DNA of 8,669 nucleotides from Chloroflexota bacterium (GTDB lineage: Bacteria; Chloroflexota; Anaerolineae; Caldilineales; Caldilineaceae): assembly GCA_003577005.1 (NCBI GenBank), contig QEUW01000391.1:1-8669 (forward strand), read 5' to 3'. A program made the position numbers and the translations under genes. The notes beneath the pieces are model-generated. The model did not search any database and was not told the DNA's origin. It worked only from the letters and a program-made list of their open reading frames with translations. Below are positions 6,907 through 8,669 of this stretch, one piece after another (within the stretch, counting starts at the first letter, position 1; the number at the start of each line of letters is the position of its first letter).

Positions 6907-7011
6907 ATGCAAGTGCCTCTGCTATGGCAAGCAAGGCAACCGGTTCTCTGCGCTATCCGTTATACCAACATTGTAGCGGCAGACGATCCGTCGCACTATC
7001 TGGTGAAGTAA
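6907..7011 (+). CDS. Possible 34-residue leader ORF before hisA
   Basis: An ATG at 6907 opens a 34-codon frame beginning MQVPLLWQARQPVL and ending ADDPSHYLVK with TAA at 7009-7011. Its stop overlaps the hisA Shine-Dalgarno AAGGA (7010-7014), and its start lies seven bases beyond a possible -10 element, which would suit a leaderless message. It has only one His codon, so it is not a classic his attenuator peptide. I recognise no homologue. It may be chance; the placement is the only reason to list it. Confidence 0.22.
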   Translation: MQVPLLWQARQPVLCAIRYTNIVAADDPSHYLVK

Positions 7012-7026
7012 GGACTGTCAGCACCC

Positions 7027-8292
7027 ATGATCATATACCCTGCGATCGATATGCACCGCGGCCGTTGTGTGCGGTTGCGCCAGGGCGATTTCAATGCGGA
7101 AACGGTTTTCAGCGAAGACCCCGCTGAGATGGCGCGCCAATGGGCCAGCCAGGGCGCCGAATGGCTCCACGTGGTAAACCTGGATGGCGCAGTTGGGGCC
7201 ACCAAAGCACAGATCGAGACGCTGCACCGTCCACAGAATATCCTGGTTCAACGCCCGGGTTTTAGCAAACCGGAGCCGCCCGAAGCCGACCTGCTCCAGC
7301 GGCTGCCCATCAATCTCTGCCGCCTGCGTGAGATCCGCCGGGCTGTCTCGGTGCCTATCCAGTTTGGCGGTGGAATGCGCACGCTCGATGACATCCGCCT
7401 GGCGTTGGAACTTGGCGCCGACCGTGTGGTGCTCGGCACCGCCGCCATCGAGAACCCGGCCCTGGTGGGCGAGGCGCTCGACAAGTGGGGACCAGAACGG
7501 ATCGTGGTCGGCATCGATGCGCGCGACGGCAAGGTGGCGATCCACGGCTGGCAGACCACCAGTCAGGTAGACGCCATCGAACTGGGCCACCGGATGAAGG
7601 CGATGGGTATCTGCCGGGTGGTCTACACGGATATCAGCCGCGATGGCACGCTGACCGGGGTCAACGTCCAGGCCAGCGCCCGGCTGGGGGACATCACCGA
7701 CCTCCATGTCATCGCCAGCGGTGGGGTCGCCAGCCTGGAGGATATCGAACAGCTCAAAGCCCACGAACACTACAATATCGAAGGCGTCATCTGCGGCCAG
7801 GCCATCTACACCGGCAATCTCGCGCTGCCAGAGGCTATCAGCGTGGGGCGCCGCCCGTTGACCCGGCGCAGCGCCGGCATCGTCCCCTTCCGGCGCACAA
7901 ATGCGGGGGTCGAGTTCTTGCTCCTCTTCAATCTCTTTTTTGAACAATGGCAGTTCCCACGTGGTGGGGTGCATAAGGGTGAGAACGATCAGGAGTGCGC
8001 CCTGCGCGAGTTCAACGAAGAGACCGGCTTGTCAATTGTCGCGTTACACCCGGCCTGTCGCACCGAACTACACTACATGGCGACGATCCGGGGCTATGAG
8101 ATTGACCGCACTGTCGTCTACTTTTTAGCCGAGGTAGGATCGCAAGAGGTCCATCTGGGCCGCGAAAACCACAGCGAGGCCCGCTGGCTCAATCCCGATG
8201 AGACCTGGACGCTCCTCGCTGATACATCACCCGAGCAATTGCCGGCGCTAGAAGCAGCCCTTACGTATCTACGTGGGGAAAACAAAGATTAG
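7027..8292 (+). CDS. hisA: HisA (ProFAR isomerase) fused to a C-terminal Nudix hydrolase domain
   Basis: Residues 1 to about 273 are HisA, the TIM-barrel isomerase that converts ProFAR to PRFAR. Visible are [17 protein letters not shown] with general base Asp8, [15 protein letters not shown] (109-123), [16 protein letters not shown] with general acid Asp164, [12 protein letters not shown] with Thr201, and [13 protein letters not shown] segment at about 63-94 (rich in Pro, Gln and Leu) enlarges the loop before NLCRLREI by roughly 30 residues compared with ordinary HisA. After a short linker, residues 278-421 form a Nudix domain: [24 protein letters not shown] and a complete Nudix box G-x5-E-x7-REFNEETGL at 313-335 with metal-binding Glu328, Glu331 and Glu332. 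The domain most resembles Ap4A hydrolases of the NUDT2 type ([19 protein letters not shown]). The reading frame passes through the junction without a stop. AAGGA at 7010-7014 is 12 bases before the ATG, somewhat far. The Nudix substrate is unknown. Confidence 0.93.
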   Translation: MIIYPAIDMHRGRCVRLRQGDFNAETVFSEDPAEMARQWASQGAEWLHVVNLDGAVGATKAQIETLHRPQNILVQRPGFSKPEPPEADLLQRLPINLCRLREIRRAVSVPIQFGGGMRTLDDIRLALELGADRVVLGTAAIENPALVGEALDKWGPERIVVGIDARDGKVAIHGWQTTSQVDAIELGHRMKAMGICRVVYTDISRDGTLTGVNVQASARLGDITDLHVIASGGVASLEDIEQLKAHEHYNIEGVICGQAIYTGNLALPEAISVGRRPLTRRSAGIVPFRRTNAGVEFLLLFNLFFEQWQFPRGGVHKGENDQECALREFNEETGLSIVALHPACRTELHYMATIRGYEIDRTVVYFLAEVGSQEVHLGRENHSEARWLNPDETWTLLADTSPEQLPALEAALTYLRGENKD

Positions 8293-8319
8293 AATTCTGC
8301 GAGTGATGCCGAGTTCCTA

Positions 8320-8347
8320 ATGCTTAATCCGTGATGCTTAATCCGTA
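8320..8347 (+). repeat. 14-bp tandem repeat just before hisF
   Basis: ATGCTTAATCCGTG (8320-8333) is followed directly by ATGCTTAATCCGTA (8334-8347), identical at 13 of 14 positions. The hisF start ATG at 8353 lies 5 bases further on, and its first bases ATATGCTTGC echo the repeat start ATGCTT. The repeat occupies the place where a Shine-Dalgarno would be expected, and no purine-rich ribosome site is visible there. It may be a slippage product, a protein-binding site or part of a dispersed repeat. Confidence 0.7.
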
Positions 8348-8352
8348 ATCAT

Positions 8353-8669
8353 ATGCTTGCAAAACGTATCATTCCCTGCCTGGATGTAAAAGAAGGCCGG
8401 GTCGTCAAGGGGATCAACTTTCTGGATCTGGTCGATGCTGGCGACCCGGTAGCGCAGGCCCAGGTCTATGATGCCGAGGGCGCCGATGAGCTGGTCTTTT
8501 TGGATATTACGGCCACCCACGAGGCGCGCAATATCATGATCGACGTGGTGCGCCGTGTGGCCGACACTGTCTTTATTCCCTTCACAGTGGGCGGTGGCAT
8601 CCGCAGCGTGGATGACATGCGCGCGCTCTTGCTGGCCGGCGCCGACAAGGTGAGCGTCAACAGCGCTGC
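8353..8669 (+). CDS. hisF: Imidazole glycerol phosphate synthase, cyclase subunit (N-terminal part)
   Basis: HisF is the TIM-barrel subunit that uses ammonia from HisH to cyclise PRFAR into imidazole glycerol phosphate and AICAR. The visible 105 residues begin [20 protein letters not shown] with catalytic Asp11. [44 protein letters not shown] and [11 protein letters not shown] follow; all are family landmarks of the first half barrel. The second catalytic Asp (near residue 130) and the C-terminal half lie beyond the right edge. The gene follows the HisA-Nudix gene by 60 bases and so probably shares its transcript. No Shine-Dalgarno is seen before the ATG; a 14-bp tandem repeat stands there instead. 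Confidence 0.97.
   Translation, partial: MLAKRIIPCLDVKEGRVVKGINFLDLVDAGDPVAQAQVYDAEGADELVFLDITATHEARNIMIDVVRRVADTVFIPFTVGGGIRSVDDMRALLLAGADKVSVNSA

Noticed and set aside
7018..7974. A 318-residue minus-strand frame opposite hisA
   Set aside because: It is the codon-periodic shadow of HisA-Nudix; Asp/Ala/Val-rich with no motifs.
8320..8347. CRISPR-like array
   Set aside because: There are only two adjacent 14-mers and no spacers.

Overview
The window is a bacterial chromosome segment, roughly 57-58% G+C by eye, built around a scattered histidine-biosynthesis locus. The style of the genes (HisA and HisH sequence character, an NB-ARC/STAND ATPase with a short coiled N-terminal domain, palindromic intergenic repeats containing CCGCGGAT, a NUDT2-like Nudix domain) resembles filamentous Chloroflexota such as Anaerolineae or Caldilineae. 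That placement is an inference from sequence style, not a database result.

Layout. Positions 1-1305 (minus strand) hold the N-terminal 435 residues of an NLR-like STAND ATPase that runs off the left edge. Positions 1306-1575 are a divergent promoter region. Positions 1576-2207 (plus) are hisB, broken by an 8-bp tandem duplication at 1761-1776. A palindromic repeat fills the space to the stop codon of an RluD-type pseudouridine synthase (2292-3299, minus). Upstream of that lie a 24-bp perfect palindrome and lspA (3381-3935, minus). A second divergent intergenic region with a structured leader precedes a plus-strand series: a nitrilase-superfamily protein lacking its catalytic Cys (4131-4946), a DUF402-like protein (5041-5559), hisH (5566-6231), a histidine-phosphatase-like protein (6228-6836), a HisA-Nudix fusion (7027-8292) and the start of hisF (8353 to the right edge).

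How the genes work together. HisA makes PRFAR, HisH and HisF form the glutamine-dependent synthase that turns PRFAR into imidazole glycerol phosphate, and HisB dehydrates that product. Three steps of the pathway are therefore encoded here, with non-canonical partners inserted between them. The partners are a Nudix domain fused to HisA, an RHG-fold phosphatase relative translationally coupled to hisH, a Cys-less nitrilase fold and a DUF402-like protein. LspA and RluD form a separate minus-strand pair (lipoprotein processing and rRNA modification) and are often neighbours in bacteria.

The strongest points for follow-up are the HisA-Nudix fusion, the small-duplication frameshift in hisB, and the Cys-to-Gly change in the nitrilase homologue. 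Next in interest is the run of enzyme-fold proteins with degenerate active sites between the his genes. No tRNA, rRNA, CRISPR array or transposase was seen.
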